A stretch of 64,000 nt of DNA from DASQZT01 sp963728965 (GCA_963728965.1 CAVSMH010000006.1:372001-436000), one strand, 5' to 3'; shown: positions 1 to 8,909, numbered from the stretch's first letter. Numbers and translations are program-made. The notes: generated from the sequence alone by a model not told the origin.

Positions 1-1290
1 CGCATCCAGGCCAGCCTGTCGCGCCAACATTTCAGTATCTACCGGCACTATGTGGATCAGGACCGCGCGCTATCGACCCTGCGGCGCAATCTGTGGCAAG
101 CGGGCAACGACGTTCGCGACTTCTTCATCCGCACGACGCCGGAACAGGCCCAGACGCTGCAGTCGCAACTGGACGTGCTGAAGAAGGAAAACGACCAGGC
201 CCTGGACAACCTGGAGCGGCTGTTGCCGCCAAGCAACCTGGCGCCCAAGCTCCACAAAAGCCTGGGGGAGTTCTGGGCGGTCATCGAACCGCTGCCGCGA
301 ACCATGCTGCACCAGGACAAAGACAGGCAGTTCGGATTCCTGCAGAAGGAAGTGGTGCCGCGGCGGGGGGAATTGTATGCGGCGCTCATCGACCTGACCG
401 CGGCGGACCGGCAGCGGCTTCAGGAGAGCGAAAAAGAGTTTGCCGAGATACGGCAGCATGCAGCCGAGCGGCTGATGCTGATGCTGGGCTTCGGCGTGGT
501 GCTGGGTGTTCTGGTGGCGCTGTTGAGCCTGCGCCACGCGGAGAGCCTGGAACGGCAGGCAGAGCGGCATTTCGCGGAAGTGTCGCGGGCGAAGGGCGAA
601 CTGGAACGGCTTTCGGCGCGCCTGCTGGACGCCGAAGAACAAAGCCGGAGGCAGTTGTCCCGGGAACTGCACGACGAAATCGGCCAGACGCTGGCGCTGC
701 TCGAAATCGAAGTGTCGCACGCGCAGAACAGTCTTCCGGCACAGGCCGGGGCGGCGCGCGAGAGACTGGGCCGGGCCCAGGAGATGGTGCGGCGCACGGT
801 GCAGACGGTTCGGGACATTTCGGTGTTGCTGAGGCCCGCCATGCTGGACGATCTGGGACTGACGCCGGCGCTGCAATTCCAGCTGGAGGACTTTTTGCGG
901 CGCAGCGCGATCGAGTGCGATTTCGAAGAAGAGGGCGTGGCGGACCAGCTTCCGGACGCCGTGAAAACCTGCGTATACCGGGTGGTGCAGGAGGCGCTGC
1001 ACAACTGCGAGAAACACTCGGGTGCCAGGCGGGTGCGGGTCGCGCTGCGGCAGGCGGCGGGGTTTTTGATGGTGGAGGTAGCCGACGACGGGCGCGGCTT
1101 CACGCTGGATCCACGCATGCCGCTGAAGAATGCGGGGCTGGGCCTGTTGGGAATCCGGGAGCGGGTGGCCGGGGTAGGGGGCACGCTGTCGCTCGAGTCG
1201 GCGCCGGGCGAGGGCACGCGGCTCTCTTTGCGGATTCCGCTGCCCGCCGAAATCGGCATGGCGGCCTCGCCGAAGGAGGTGACTGCCTGA
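1..1290 (+). CDS. NarL/DegS-type sensor histidine kinase, 5' end outside window
   Basis: The reading frame is open from the first base, so the true start and probably a first membrane segment lie upstream; 429 residues are visible. The visible part has a helical sensory stretch, one transmembrane helix near residues 158-177, a HisKA_3 dimerisation box with the phospho-acceptor His near residue 224 (motif RELHDEIGQTLALLE), and a HATPase domain with N box (QEALHNCEKH), D box (DDGRGF) and a G box (GLGLLGIRER). The family autophosphorylates on His and passes the phosphate to a LuxR-type regulator. The next gene is such a regulator and its ATG overlaps this stop by one base (TGATG), so the two are co-translated. 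The signal sensed is not evident. The family call is firm. Confidence 0.93.
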   Translation, partial: RIQASLSRQHFSIYRHYVDQDRALSTLRRNLWQAGNDVRDFFIRTTPEQAQTLQSQLDVLKKENDQALDNLERLLPPSNLAPKLHKSLGEFWAVIEPLPRTMLHQDKDRQFGFLQKEVVPRRGELYAALIDLTAADRQRLQESEKEFAEIRQHAAERLMLMLGFGVVLGVLVALLSLRHAESLERQAERHFAEVSRAKGELERLSARLLDAEEQSRRQLSRELHDEIGQTLALLEIEVSHAQNSLPAQAGAARERLGRAQEMVRRTVQTVRDISVLLRPAMLDDLGLTPALQFQLEDFLRRSAIECDFEEEGVADQLPDAVKTCVYRVVQEALHNCEKHSGARRVRVALRQAAGFLMVEVADDGRGFTLDPRMPLKNAGLGLLGIRERVAGVGGTLSLESAPGEGTRLSLRIPLPAEIGMAASPKEVTA

Positions 1291-1937
1291 TGGCCGTGCG
1301 GATCCTGCTGGCGGACGATCACACGCTGGTGCGTCAGGGGCTGCGCCGGATTCTGGAGGAGCAGCCGGACTTCGACATCGTGGCTGAGGCGGGGTCGGGC
1401 ATCGACGCGGTGGAGGCGGCGCGGCTGCATAAACCGGACGTGGCTATCGTGGATGTGGCGATGAAGGAGCTGAACGGGATCGAGGCGACGTCGCAGATTC
1501 TGAAACACTCGCCCCACACGGCGGTGCTGATCCTCAGCATGTACTCGGACGAGCGCTACGTGTTGCGCGCCGTGAAGGCGGGCGCGCGGGGATACCTGCT
1601 CAAGAACTCGGCGGGGGACGAACTGATCCACGCGATTCACGGGGTGCAGCGGGGCAACGCTTTTTTCAGCCCGGCGGTGGCGCGCATTTTTCAGAACGGG
1701 CTGGCCCGGCTGAAGGACGTGAATTCGACGCAGGACCGTTTCGAGCTGCTGACCAGTCGTGAGCGGCAAGTGTATCAGCTCCTGGGTGAGGGGAACAGCA
1801 ACAAAGAGATCGCGCAACGGCTGAAGCTGAGCCTGCACACAGTGGAGACGCACCGCTGGCGGATTATGGAGAAGCTGGATCTGCACAGCACCGCGGAGCT
1901 GGTGTTGAGCGCAGTGCGGCGGGGAGTGGTGATGTAG
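1290..1937 (+). CDS. NarL/FixJ-family response regulator
   Basis: A 215-residue two-domain regulator. The receiver domain (about 1-120) has the acidic pair D9/D10, the phospho-acceptor D55 (VAIVD), and the conserved T/S and K replaced in context by S and K104-like residues (LLKN). A LuxR-type helix-turn-helix follows near residues 148-210 (LTSREROVYQLL-type start, SNKEIAQRL, HTVETHRWRI-type recognition helix). The start was chosen at the ATG that overlaps the kinase stop and is preceded by a strong AAGGAGGT ribosome site inside the kinase gene; longer open frame upstream is an antiphase shadow. It should be phosphorylated by the upstream kinase and bind DNA. Its TAG stop directly abuts the stop of the convergent pilus operon (TAG|CTA). 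Confidence 0.93.
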   Translation: MAVRILLADDHTLVRQGLRRILEEQPDFDIVAEAGSGIDAVEAARLHKPDVAIVDVAMKELNGIEATSQILKHSPHTAVLILSMYSDERYVLRAVKAGARGYLLKNSAGDELIHAIHGVQRGNAFFSPAVARIFQNGLARLKDVNSTQDRFELLTSRERQVYQLLGEGNSNKEIAQRLKLSLHTVETHRWRIMEKLDLHSTAELVLSAVRRGVVM

Positions 1938-3248
1938 CTAGCGGCGCGTCGGGCCGGGGCCGCCCGGAGCAGCCGGTGCGCCGCCGGGAGCCACCGGAGC
2001 ACCGCCACCGTTCATACCGGGGCCGGGCTGTGCGCCGAGTTGGGCCGCGGGAGTACCGGCGCCTCCGGCGAGCGGGTTGAACACCCGGTCCTTGCTCGGG
2101 TCGTAAACGAATTCCCATTCGCCGTAGTTGGAGCGCTCGTTGTAGATCATGATGCCTTCGGCGTCGGCGGTGCTGGCGAAGCCGGCGATTCCGGTACCGC
2201 CGACCTGGCCTCCCGCTACCACTCCGGGAGGCCCGTTGGGCCGCGGACCAAAGAGGGCTTTCTGGAGCATTTGCCTGGCGGCGTCGCTTTGGGCGGTGGG
2301 TGGCGCCCCGCTGGGGCCGGAGGCATTGGGCATCTGCCCGGGCTGGATTCCGTAGGGTGTGGGGGCGCCGCCGGCCTGGGGGTTCACCGGCTGGCCGGGG
2401 TACTGTTGCGCGGGAGCCTGTTGGGGAGTGGGCTGGCTGCCGATGTAAGCGCCGCCGCTGATATAGCCGGTGCCCTGGGTGGGTTGCGCGCCTGGAGCGG
2501 GCTGGGCTCCGGGGTTGTTGCCGGGCACGCGCACCTGGCCCGGGTAGGGCACTCCGGGAGCGATCTGCCCCGGAACCGGCTGACCGTTCGGTCCGGTAGC
2601 ACCGGGCACGCCGGGCACACCTTGCGGGGGCACACCTTGTGGATACTGAGCGCCCGGCAAGCCCGGCTGTTGCGGGGCTCCGGGCACCGTCTGTCCCGGT
2701 ACGAGCTGCTGCTGGCCCTGGCCGCCTGCTTCCGGACCGGGAGCGGCGCCGGGACCGGTGGGAACGCCGGGCGCCATGCTGTCGCTGGCACGCCGCCGGG
2801 TGGCGACCGCCGCGCCGCCCGCGCCGGACGTGGGGACCGTCTGGCCGATGCCCTGGATTTCGCTGATGTACTGGCCGGCAGTGTTATCTTTCTTGTCCTC
2901 CGAGGATGGCCCTTTGGTGACTTTCGAGTCGGTCAGAATGCCGCCGGCGATGTGGATGGGACGCCACTCGTCTTTGCCCGTCATGGGATCGATGTAACGC
3001 TTGCGGAGGTAGCGGCGGCCGTTGAGATCCTCCAGGTCTTCCAGTTTGGCGGGCCAGCGATTGTTGGTCTTGAAGAAAACCTTGATGGCGCGCTTGTACT
3101 GCTCGCCGCGCTCGATGAGCAACTGCTCCTTCTGACGCTGCGATTCAAAAGCCACGCGGGGAAGCTCCATATAGAGCGAGATGGCGATGATCGCCGCCAT
3201 GAGGAAGACCAGCAGCATGGCGAAGCCGGATTCCGATCGACGCCGCAT
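1938..3248 (-). CDS. Pilin-like (pseudopilin) protein with collagen-like Pro/Gly-rich region
   Basis: A 436-residue protein, last gene of the pilus operon. Residues 1-30 look like a type IV pilin/pseudopilin N-terminus: a basic stretch, G8-F9, then a hydrophobic helix. The usual Glu at position 5 of the mature protein is absent, as in some minor pilins (GspK/PilX-type). A small conserved domain with a helix (RGEQYKRAIKVF) follows to about residue 140. Residues about 150-335 are low-complexity, rich in PG, QP and GxP triplets and resembling collagen. The C-terminal part again has pseudopilin-like sequence (YGEWEFVYDPSKD). Its ATG overlaps the stop of the upstream gene by one base. I infer a minor or secreted fibre-forming component; the exact role is unknown. 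Confidence 0.7.
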   Translation of the reverse strand: MRRRSESGFAMLLVFLMAAIIAISLYMELPRVAFESQRQKEQLLIERGEQYKRAIKVFFKTNNRWPAKLEDLEDLNGRRYLRKRYIDPMTGKDEWRPIHIAGGILTDSKVTKGPSSEDKKDNTAGQYISEIQGIGQTVPTSGAGGAAVATRRRASDSMAPGVPTGPGAAPGPEAGGQGQQQLVPGQTVPGAPQQPGLPGAQYPQGVPPQGVPGVPGATGPNGQPVPGQIAPGVPYPGQVRVPGNNPGAQPAPGAQPTQGTGYISGGAYIGSQPTPQQAPAQQYPGQPVNPQAGGAPTPYGIQPGQMPNASGPSGAPPTAQSDAARQMLQKALFGPRPNGPPGVVAGGQVGGTGIAGFASTADAEGIMIYNERSNYGEWEFVYDPSKDRVFNPLAGGAGTPAAQLGAQPGPGMNGGGAPVAPGGAPAAPGGPGPTRR

Positions 3249-3949
3249 CAGCTTTGGGCCTCTTCGGCCAGGGGCAGGCTTTGCTGCCGCTTGGAATCGG
3301 TATCTTCGAGAAGCACCGAAGTGGGTCCGATGCGCAGGACGCGATAGCGGCGGTTGACGGTGTCGCCTTCCCCGGCGTGTAGGATTTCGTTATCGCCATC
3401 GAGGAAATAGGCGGTCTTCTTGCCATTGTCGAGCATGGTGGAGATGCCGTAGAACTTCAGCGGTATGGGCGGTGGCGGCTTGGGAGGGGGCGGCGGCGCC
3501 GGCGGAGGGGGCGGCTTGGGCCCGATCGGCACCCAGGCGACGATCTGAGGCTCGGGTCCTTTGGGCTTTTCTTCGGGCTTGGCACCGAACTGGAACAGGT
3601 TGCGGGTTCCGCCGGCGGGCTCGACCTGCTGCAACTTCGCCAAGCGGTCGAGGCGCAGGGTGGGATCGACAATAATGGGGTCGAGCGACTGCTCGCGGCG
3701 TTTGTCGTGGAGCACGGGATGCCACTCCTCGCTGCGTCCGCGGTTGGCGGAAACGGCGCGTTTGGAGGAGGGCCGCTCGCTGTCCCCTTGACCGGGTAGC
3801 GGAACCGCCGTGGCGGTGGCGCGCGGGGATGCGGCGGAGGGCGTCGAGGGTCCCGAAAGCAGATTGTCGTAAATGAGGTACAACACCAGGCCGCCCAGGA
3901 GGACGCCGAGGAAGATCACCTTCTTTTTGTCGCCGGGTTCGATGGTCAT
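3248..3949 (-). CDS. PilP/GspC-like pilus assembly protein with polyproline linker
   Basis: A 233-residue inner-membrane protein: a short cytoplasmic N-terminus, one transmembrane helix near residues 12-27, a periplasmic linker, a polyproline stretch near residues 150-170, and a compact C-terminal beta domain (LKFYGIS, GEGDTVNRRYRV) reminiscent of PilP or GspC homology-region domains, which couple the inner-membrane PilN/PilO complex to the secretin. Position directly after pilO supports a PilP role. Two starts are possible: ATG at 3949 (one-base TGATG overlap with the pilO stop) or GTG three bases earlier (GTGA overlap); I chose ATG. Sequence similarity to classical PilP is weak, so the name is by position and architecture. 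Confidence 0.65.
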   Translation of the reverse strand: MTIEPGDKKKVIFLGVLLGGLVLYLIYDNLLSGPSTPSAASPRATATAVPLPGQGDSERPSSKRAVSANRGRSEEWHPVLHDKRREQSLDPIIVDPTLRLDRLAKLQQVEPAGGTRNLFQFGAKPEEKPKGPEPQIVAWVPIGPKPPPPPAPPPPPKPPPPIPLKFYGISTMLDNGKKTAYFLDGDNEILHAGEGDTVNRRYRVLRIGPTSVLLEDTDSKRQQSLPLAEEAQS

Positions 3950-4551
3950 CACGCGGCTCCCGAGGTGTCGCGAATGAAGGTGTCGATTTTGAGCGTCACG
4001 TTCAGCGACTGGCCGGCGCCCTGGGGCTGGCCCTGGCCCTGGGGCGCGGCGGCGTTCATGTTCTCGATGACCAGGAAACGCGGTGACTTGTCCAGGAGGT
4101 TAATGAATTTGGCGAAATTCGGATAGGTGCCCTCAAAACCGACCTGGATGGAAAGGAGATAGAGCGAGTCGCTGCCTTCCACCAGCTCGCGGCTGAAACT
4201 GGCCTGGCCCATTTTGATGCCGGCCTCGGTCCGCATCCGGTCCAGTTCCTCCACGATCACCGCGTCGGACTTTCCAACTTCCGTGAAATACTGGGCCATG
4301 AACTTGTCGTCCTGCGTGCGGGCGGTCTGGACTTTGTCCACCAGCCGCCGGCTGAGGCTGAGGCGGGCCTGCAACTGCGCCAGTTGACCCGAGAGGCGCT
4401 GCTGATCGCTGCGCAGATCTTCGGCCGACCCGCCGAACGGATGGAAAGCCAGGACCGCCGCGGTCAGGTTGCAGGCGAGCAGCACCCCGATGATGGCGCG
4501 CATGAGCACCCGCGGATCCGTGACGGCGGAGATTCTAAAGTTGCTGCGCAT
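3949..4551 (-). CDS. pilO: Type IV pilus inner-membrane protein PilO
   Basis: A 200-residue bitopic protein with one transmembrane helix near residues 16-37, a coiled-coil stretch (about 45-75, rich in Q/L/R), and a ferredoxin-like periplasmic domain to residue 190. This is the length and layout of PilO, which pairs with PilN to form the alignment subcomplex of the pilus machine. The gene overlaps the end of pilN by 17 bases and its own stop overlaps the next start, so the four genes pilM to the PilP-like gene are tightly coupled. A Gln/Gly-Pro-rich insertion near residue 170 is unusual but minor. Confidence 0.82.
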   Translation of the reverse strand: MRSNFRISAVTDPRVLMRAIIGVLLACNLTAAVLAFHPFGGSAEDLRSDQQRLSGQLAQLQARLSLSRRLVDKVQTARTQDDKFMAQYFTEVGKSDAVIVEELDRMRTEAGIKMGQASFSRELVEGSDSLYLLSIQVGFEGTYPNFAKFINLLDKSPRFLVIENMNAAAPQGQGQPQGAGQSLNVTLKIDTFIRDTSGAA

Positions 4552-5098
4552 ATTGGACGCTCACGCGGTATTTGTAAATCGGTTCGGCCTGGGTGGGCTG
4601 CTGCATCAGGTGCATTTCAGGCCGGGAGAAAGGGGCGTTCTGGAGGGCCTCGATCAGCTTGAACAGGGGTACGGGGGATTCGGAGGCCACGGTCAGGTCC
4701 AGCGATACCTGTTCCTGGGGGGTGACCAGCGGCCGGACCTGCACCACCTTGACATTGTGAGGAACGGTTTTTTCGAGGTCGGCGAAGATGCGCGTCCAAC
4801 TGATGCTCTTGCGGCTGAGCAGGCCGTTCAGAAAAACGCTCAGCTCCAGCACTTCAGCGTTTTCGGGACGGCGCAGGACAGTATCCATCTGGACCTGTTC
4901 CGCGGTGAGCTTGCGGATCTGGGTTTCGAGCTGGCTGACATCGTGGCGCACGTCGGCCAGTTGAGTGCGGTCGGCCATGACCAGGAAGATCAGGACGCCG
5001 AGCGTGCTGACCAGGAGGAAACAGACGCCGATCGATGACAGCAGCATGGCGCGGTCGCGGCGAAACGGCTGGCTGGCGAGATTGACAGGAATCTTCAT
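4535..5098 (-). CDS. pilN: Type IV pilus inner-membrane protein PilN
   Basis: A 187-residue protein with the short cytoplasmic N-terminus typical of PilN (MKIPVNLASQPF, containing the INLLP-like PilM-binding segment), a transmembrane helix near residues 17-39, a coiled coil, and a periplasmic ferredoxin-like domain. PilN binds PilM through the N-terminus and PilO through the periplasmic part. I chose the ATG one base after the pilM stop because the N-terminal motif begins exactly there; the open frame upstream lies inside pilM and has no homologous content. Confident as part of the PilMNO unit. Confidence 0.85.
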   Translation of the reverse strand: MKIPVNLASQPFRRDRAMLLSSIGVCFLLVSTLGVLIFLVMADRTQLADVRHDVSQLETQIRKLTAEQVQMDTVLRRPENAEVLELSVFLNGLLSRKSISWTRIFADLEKTVPHNVKVVQVRPLVTPQEQVSLDLTVASESPVPLFKLIEALQNAPFSRPEMHLMQQPTQAEPIYKYRVSVQYAQQL

Positions 5099-5099
5099 T

Positions 5100-5990
5100 T
5101 CAATTGTTGCGAGCGATGGAGCGCAGGTATCCCAACAGGCCGGCGTTGGATTCGCCGGGCATGCCGAGAGCCGAGCGCAGCGGCTCCACTTCCAGTTGAA
5201 GTTCTCCCGCAAAGCGCTGCTGGGCCTCGGCGGTCCGCTCGCCGAAGCCGCACAGAAGGAGGCCTTCGGCGCGAGCACCCAGGTTGTCTTCGATATAGAC
5301 AAAGGTCGGTAGCAGCACCGCCGCGACTTCGTCGAGTTGGCTCGAAGACAGTTCCAGGCAGCGGACCAGTTTGATGACGCTCTTATCGCGGACCAGTACG
5401 GTGAGCACGTGTCCGCTGAGCTTGGCGACGACATGCAGGCCGGTGTCGGGCGCCAGCTCCAGTGCGGCCATCGAGGAGGTAGTGACGAGGCCGGGATTCA
5501 TGCCGGCGGCGCGGAAAGGGGCTTCGTAGCGGGCAATGATCTCGAGCGGGGTGAGGACCACCAGCACATCCACCTTATGGTCGGGCCCCGGTTGCACCCA
5601 ATAGCTCAGCGCGGCGGATTCGACATCGAAGGGCACGCTGCGTTTCAGGCGGAAGCGCACCAGGGAAGATTGTTCCTTGGCGTCGGACGGAAAGTTGTCG
5701 AAATCGAGCACCGCGATACGGGTGCTGTAGTCGGGCAGGATCAGGGCGACATCCTTGCGTTTGCGGGTGGTCTGGGTGTTGGCGAGCGAGCGCACGGTCC
5801 CCATGAATTCGTCGGGGTCGATGACGTTCTCCTTGAGGGGAGAGACCGAGAGGGTGCCGGGCTTGAGCGGCTGCCATTCGAGCTCGGTCTTGTGGCCGAT
5901 GCGCGCCACCGCAATGCCGGCTTCGGAGATCTCGAAGGCCATGGCCGGCGGCGGATCCTGGAGAACGGATTTGAGTTTGTCGAGGATCAT
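5100..5990 (-). CDS. pilM: Type IV pilus actin-like ATPase PilM
   Basis: A 296-residue cytoplasmic protein. The N-terminal beta strand with an FEIS-x2-GIAVARI motif corresponds to the phosphate-1 strand of actin-like folds, and later segments (KRSVPFDVESAALSYW, then VLVVLTPLEIIARYE) match the PilM/FtsA-like subdomain layout. PilM assembles on the cytoplasmic side with PilN. It is slightly shorter than typical PilM (about 350), and the classical ATP-binding GTG signature is not obvious, so nucleotide binding may be weak. The gap to the upstream pilB gene is 75 bases and holds a perfect inverted repeat; downstream genes are coupled without gaps. Confidence 0.8.
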   Translation of the reverse strand: MILDKLKSVLQDPPPAMAFEISEAGIAVARIGHKTELEWQPLKPGTLSVSPLKENVIDPDEFMGTVRSLANTQTTRKRKDVALILPDYSTRIAVLDFDNFPSDAKEQSSLVRFRLKRSVPFDVESAALSYWVQPGPDHKVDVLVVLTPLEIIARYEAPFRAAGMNPGLVTTSSMAALELAPDTGLHVVAKLSGHVLTVLVRDKSVIKLVRCLELSSSQLDEVAAVLLPTFVYIEDNLGARAEGLLLCGFGERTAEAQQRFAGELQLEVEPLRSALGMPGESNAGLLGYLRSIARNN

Positions 5991-6009
5991 GGGAGGCCTG
6001 GGGCGGCAA

Positions 6010-6031
6010 GCGCCGGGAGCAGTCCCGGCGC
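6010..6031. repeat. Perfect inverted repeat between pilB and pilM
   Basis: A 9-base-pair perfect stem (GCGCCGGGA at 6010-6018 with TCCCGGCGC at 6023-6031) closes a 4-base loop in the 75-base spacer between pilB and pilM, which are both on the minus strand. No run of T follows on the minus strand, so it is unlikely to be a classic intrinsic terminator. It could be an mRNA processing or stability hairpin that sets different levels of motor and assembly genes, or a dispersed repeat. Confidence 0.8.
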
Positions 6032-6065
6032 TCCCGATACGAGCGTGCGCGCCACGTCCGCAAGC

Positions 6066-7691
6066 TTATGCTTCAATGAACGTCACCTTATTGATTTCGC
6101 GCAGGGTGGTTATGCCGGCGCGCATTTTTTCCACGGCGGACTCGCGCAGGAAGGTCATGCCGTCTTCGCGGGCGGCGCGCTTGATCTCGGAAGTGGGGCG
6201 TTTGTTGAGAATCATCTCGCGAATGCGATCGGTCAGGTCGAGCAGTTCGTGGATGGCGGAGCGGCCGCGGAAACCGGTTCCGCCACACTCGAAACATCCG
6301 GCGCCTTCATACAGGGGGATGTCGCGCCACTCTTCAGGGTGCAGGCCGCTTTCGACCAGCATGGATTCGGGGTACTCCACCCGGCGCGCGCAATGGGTGC
6401 AGATGACGCGCACCAGGCGCTGCGCCAGGATGCAGTTGAGCGCGGAAACGAAGTTATAGGCTTCCACACCCATGTTCAGGAAGCGGCCGAGCACGTCGAG
6501 CACGTTGTTGGCGTGCACGGTGGTGAATACCAGGTGGCCGGTAAGCGCCGAGTTAATGGCGATTTGCGCCGTCTCCTGGTCGCGAATTTCGCCGACCATG
6601 ATCTTGTCCGGGTCATGGCGCAGGATGGAGCGCAGGCCGCGGGCGAAGGTCAGGCCCTTTTTCTCGTTGACGGGGATCTGGGTGATGCCCTTGATCTGGT
6701 ACTCGACCGGGTCTTCAATGGTGATGATCTTGTCTTCGTCGTTTTTGATTTCGCTGAGCGCGGCGTACAGGGTGGTGGTCTTTCCCGAGCCGGTGGGTCC
6801 GGTGACCAGCACCATGCCGTAGGGCTCCAGGATATATCGCCGGAACTTGGTCAGGTCGGAATCGGAAAAGCCCACCACGTCGAGCGACAACTTGGCGAAC
6901 TTCTCGCTCATGGACTCCTTGTCCAGCACGCGAAGCACGGCGTCTTCGCCGTGGATGGTGGGCATGATGGAGACGCGGAAGTCGATGAGGCGGTTCTTGT
7001 AGCGGACGCGGAAGCGGCCGTCTTGCGGGACGCGTTTTTCGGCGATGTCCAACTCGCTCATGACCTTGATGCGGGAGATGATGGTAGACTGCCAGTCCTT
7101 GGCAATGGGCGGCATGGCGTAGTGCAGGACGCCGTCGATGCGGTACTTGATCGCCACTTCCTGGTCGCGCGATTCGATGTGGATATCGCTGGCGCGCCGC
7201 TCGAGGGCGTTGAAGATGGTGGTGTCCACCAGTTTGATGACCGGGGCGATATCGGCATCGGTGGAGGTGAGCTTGTCGATGGAGAGGGTTTCATCCTGCT
7301 CGCCCTCTTCGGCCACGACATCGAGCGTGAACCCCTCGGTGACCTCTTCGAGCACGCGCTGAGACTGCTCGGTCTTCTTCAGAAGCTCGGCGATCTGGGA
7401 AAGCGTGGCGACCTTGACGCGGAGCTTCTTATTGAGCAGCAGCCCGAGTTCGTCGATCAGGTTGAGGTTGCGGGGATCGGCGAGGGCGATGTCCAGCGTA
7501 CCGTTTTGCGCCTTGATGGGCACGAAGTTGTAGCGGAACATCAGGTCCACGGGGATGGAGCGGAACAGGTCGTGGTCGATGGAGCCTTCGCGCAGGTCCA
7601 CGAGTTCGCAGCGGTATCGCGCGGCAACGGCGCGCGCCTGCTCGAGTTCGGTAGCGGGGTCGGGGAGCTTCAGTTTATCCGCAGTCGCCAT
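6066..7691 (-). CDS. pilB: PilB/GspE-type assembly ATPase
   Basis: A 541-residue hexameric motor ATPase of type IV pilus or type II secretion. An N-terminal T2SSE_N/MshEN-like domain (about 30-110) precedes the catalytic core: Walker A GPTGSGKT at 298-305, an Asp box (TIEDPVE) near 325-330, Walker B IMVGEIRD near 364-371, and a His box (TTVHAN) near 390. A tetracysteine zinc site (C431/C434 and C466/C469) marks the PilB/GspE rather than the PilT retraction class. It powers extrusion of pilin subunits through PilC, whose gene lies three bases upstream. The name PilB is chosen because PilMNO follow; GspE is the alternative. Confidence 0.93.
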   Translation of the reverse strand: MATADKLKLPDPATELEQARAVAARYRCELVDLREGSIDHDLFRSIPVDLMFRYNFVPIKAQNGTLDIALADPRNLNLIDELGLLLNKKLRVKVATLSQIAELLKKTEQSQRVLEEVTEGFTLDVVAEEGEQDETLSIDKLTSTDADIAPVIKLVDTTIFNALERRASDIHIESRDQEVAIKYRIDGVLHYAMPPIAKDWQSTIISRIKVMSELDIAEKRVPQDGRFRVRYKNRLIDFRVSIMPTIHGEDAVLRVLDKESMSEKFAKLSLDVVGFSDSDLTKFRRYILEPYGMVLVTGPTGSGKTTTLYAALSEIKNDEDKIITIEDPVEYQIKGITQIPVNEKKGLTFARGLRSILRHDPDKIMVGEIRDQETAQIAINSALTGHLVFTTVHANNVLDVLGRFLNMGVEAYNFVSALNCILAQRLVRVICTHCARRVEYPESMLVESGLHPEEWRDIPLYEGAGCFECGGTGFRGRSAIHELLDLTDRIREMILNKRPTSEIKRAAREDGMTFLRESAVEKMRAGITTLREINKVTFIEA

Positions 7692-7694
7692 AGA

Positions 7695-8909
7695 TTACCG
7701 GATGTTGTCCGCCAGTGAGAAGATGGGCAGGTACAACGAGATCAGAACAAAGGCCACGAACGTCCCCATGACGATCATGATCGCGGGCTCGATGAGGGAC
7801 AGGGTCGCAGTCATGCGCGTGTTGACGTCTTCCTCGAAGAACTCGGCCACGCTGTTGAGCATGGCCGGCAGGGCGCCGGTGGACTCGCCGACTTCGATCA
7901 TGTCGGTGGCCAGCCCGGGGAACATGCCGGAAGCCTTGAGCGAACCGGAGAGGGGCTGCCCCTCGCGGACGCTCCTGCCGGACGTCTCGATGGCGCGCCG
8001 CAACAGGGGGGTATTGAGCGAATCGGCGGCGGTCTCCATGGCCTGCACCAGCGGGATGCCGCCGGTAAGCAGGGTGCCCAGAATACGCGAAAGCTGCGCC
8101 ACCTGGTATTTCAGCCAGAGTTCGCCGGCTACCGGAAGCTTCATGCGAACGCGGTCGATCTTGACGCGGGCAGACTCCCGCTTGGACCACCAGCGGAACA
8201 AAAAGATGCTCAGGATCAAGGCGGCGGCGAAAAAGACGATGTACTTGCGAGCGGCGGTGCCGATGGCGATCAGCCACACGGTCATGGCGGGCAGCTTGGC
8301 GTTCATGGTGCTGTAGAGGGACGCGAAGGTAGGCACCACGTAAGTAACCAGGAAGACCATGAGCAGGATGACGAGCACGATCAGCACGGACGGGTAAATC
8401 AGCGAGGAGATGACCTTCTTACGGACGGCGAGAGCGATGCGCTGATAGCTGATGTAGCGGTCCAGGACCTCGACGAGGCTGCCGCTCTTCTCGCCGGCCA
8501 TCACCGAACTGACATACATCTTGGGGAAGATGCCCTGTTGGCGGAAGGCCTCCGAGAGCAGGGTGCCGTTGCGGACCTCGTCGCGGACCGCCTTGATGTA
8601 GGGGCCGAGCTTGGGGTCGGCCAGGCGCTCGGCAAGGAGATCCAGCCCCTTGAGAATGGGGAGGCCGGCGCGGACCAGGGTGACGAACTGCTGGTTGAAG
8701 ATCAGAAAGCGCTCGAGGTTGAGCTTCTTGCCCGAACCGAGAAGTTTGCTGCCGGCCAGGGCGCCCGCGGAGGTGCGGGGCTTGATGGAATAGATCAGAA
8801 AACCCTGCTGCGAGAAGCGCTCGCGCAGTTCCTTTTCCGAGCCGGCCGTGGCCACCTGCTGGTGGATCTGGCCCCTTCCGTCGGCAAATTTGAGAACGAA
8901 GTCGGCCAT
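7695..8909 (-). CDS. pilC: PilC/GspF-type inner-membrane platform protein
   Basis: A 404-residue polytopic protein with two T2SSF repeats (about 70-190 and 275-395), each carrying the family pattern of a helical cytoplasmic domain and membrane helices (LIYPSVLIVLVILLMVFL; IEPAIMIVMGTFVAFV). It is the rotor platform turned by the ATPase to assemble pilin. Length and duplication are typical. Its ATG directly abuts the TAG stop of the LolA-like gene upstream, and three bases separate it from pilB, so translation is probably coupled across all three. Confidence 0.93.
   Translation of the reverse strand: MADFVLKFADGRGQIHQQVATAGSEKELRERFSQQGFLIYSIKPRTSAGALAGSKLLGSGKKLNLERFLIFNQQFVTLVRAGLPILKGLDLLAERLADPKLGPYIKAVRDEVRNGTLLSEAFRQQGIFPKMYVSSVMAGEKSGSLVEVLDRYISYQRIALAVRKKVISSLIYPSVLIVLVILLMVFLVTYVVPTFASLYSTMNAKLPAMTVWLIAIGTAARKYIVFFAAALILSIFLFRWWSKRESARVKIDRVRMKLPVAGELWLKYQVAQLSRILGTLLTGGIPLVQAMETAADSLNTPLLRRAIETSGRSVREGQPLSGSLKASGMFPGLATDMIEVGESTGALPAMLNSVAEFFEEDVNTRMTATLSLIEPAIMIVMGTFVAFVLISLYLPIFSLADNIR

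Noticed and set aside
5337..7718. A 793-codon open frame on the plus strand across pilM and pilB.
   Set aside because: It is antisense to two clearly conserved pilus genes, has no domain-like sequence, and such long antisense frames are expected in high-GC codon-biased DNA. Similar frames at 2040-3347, 15247-16587, 19226-20968 and 54330-56186 were rejected for the same reason.
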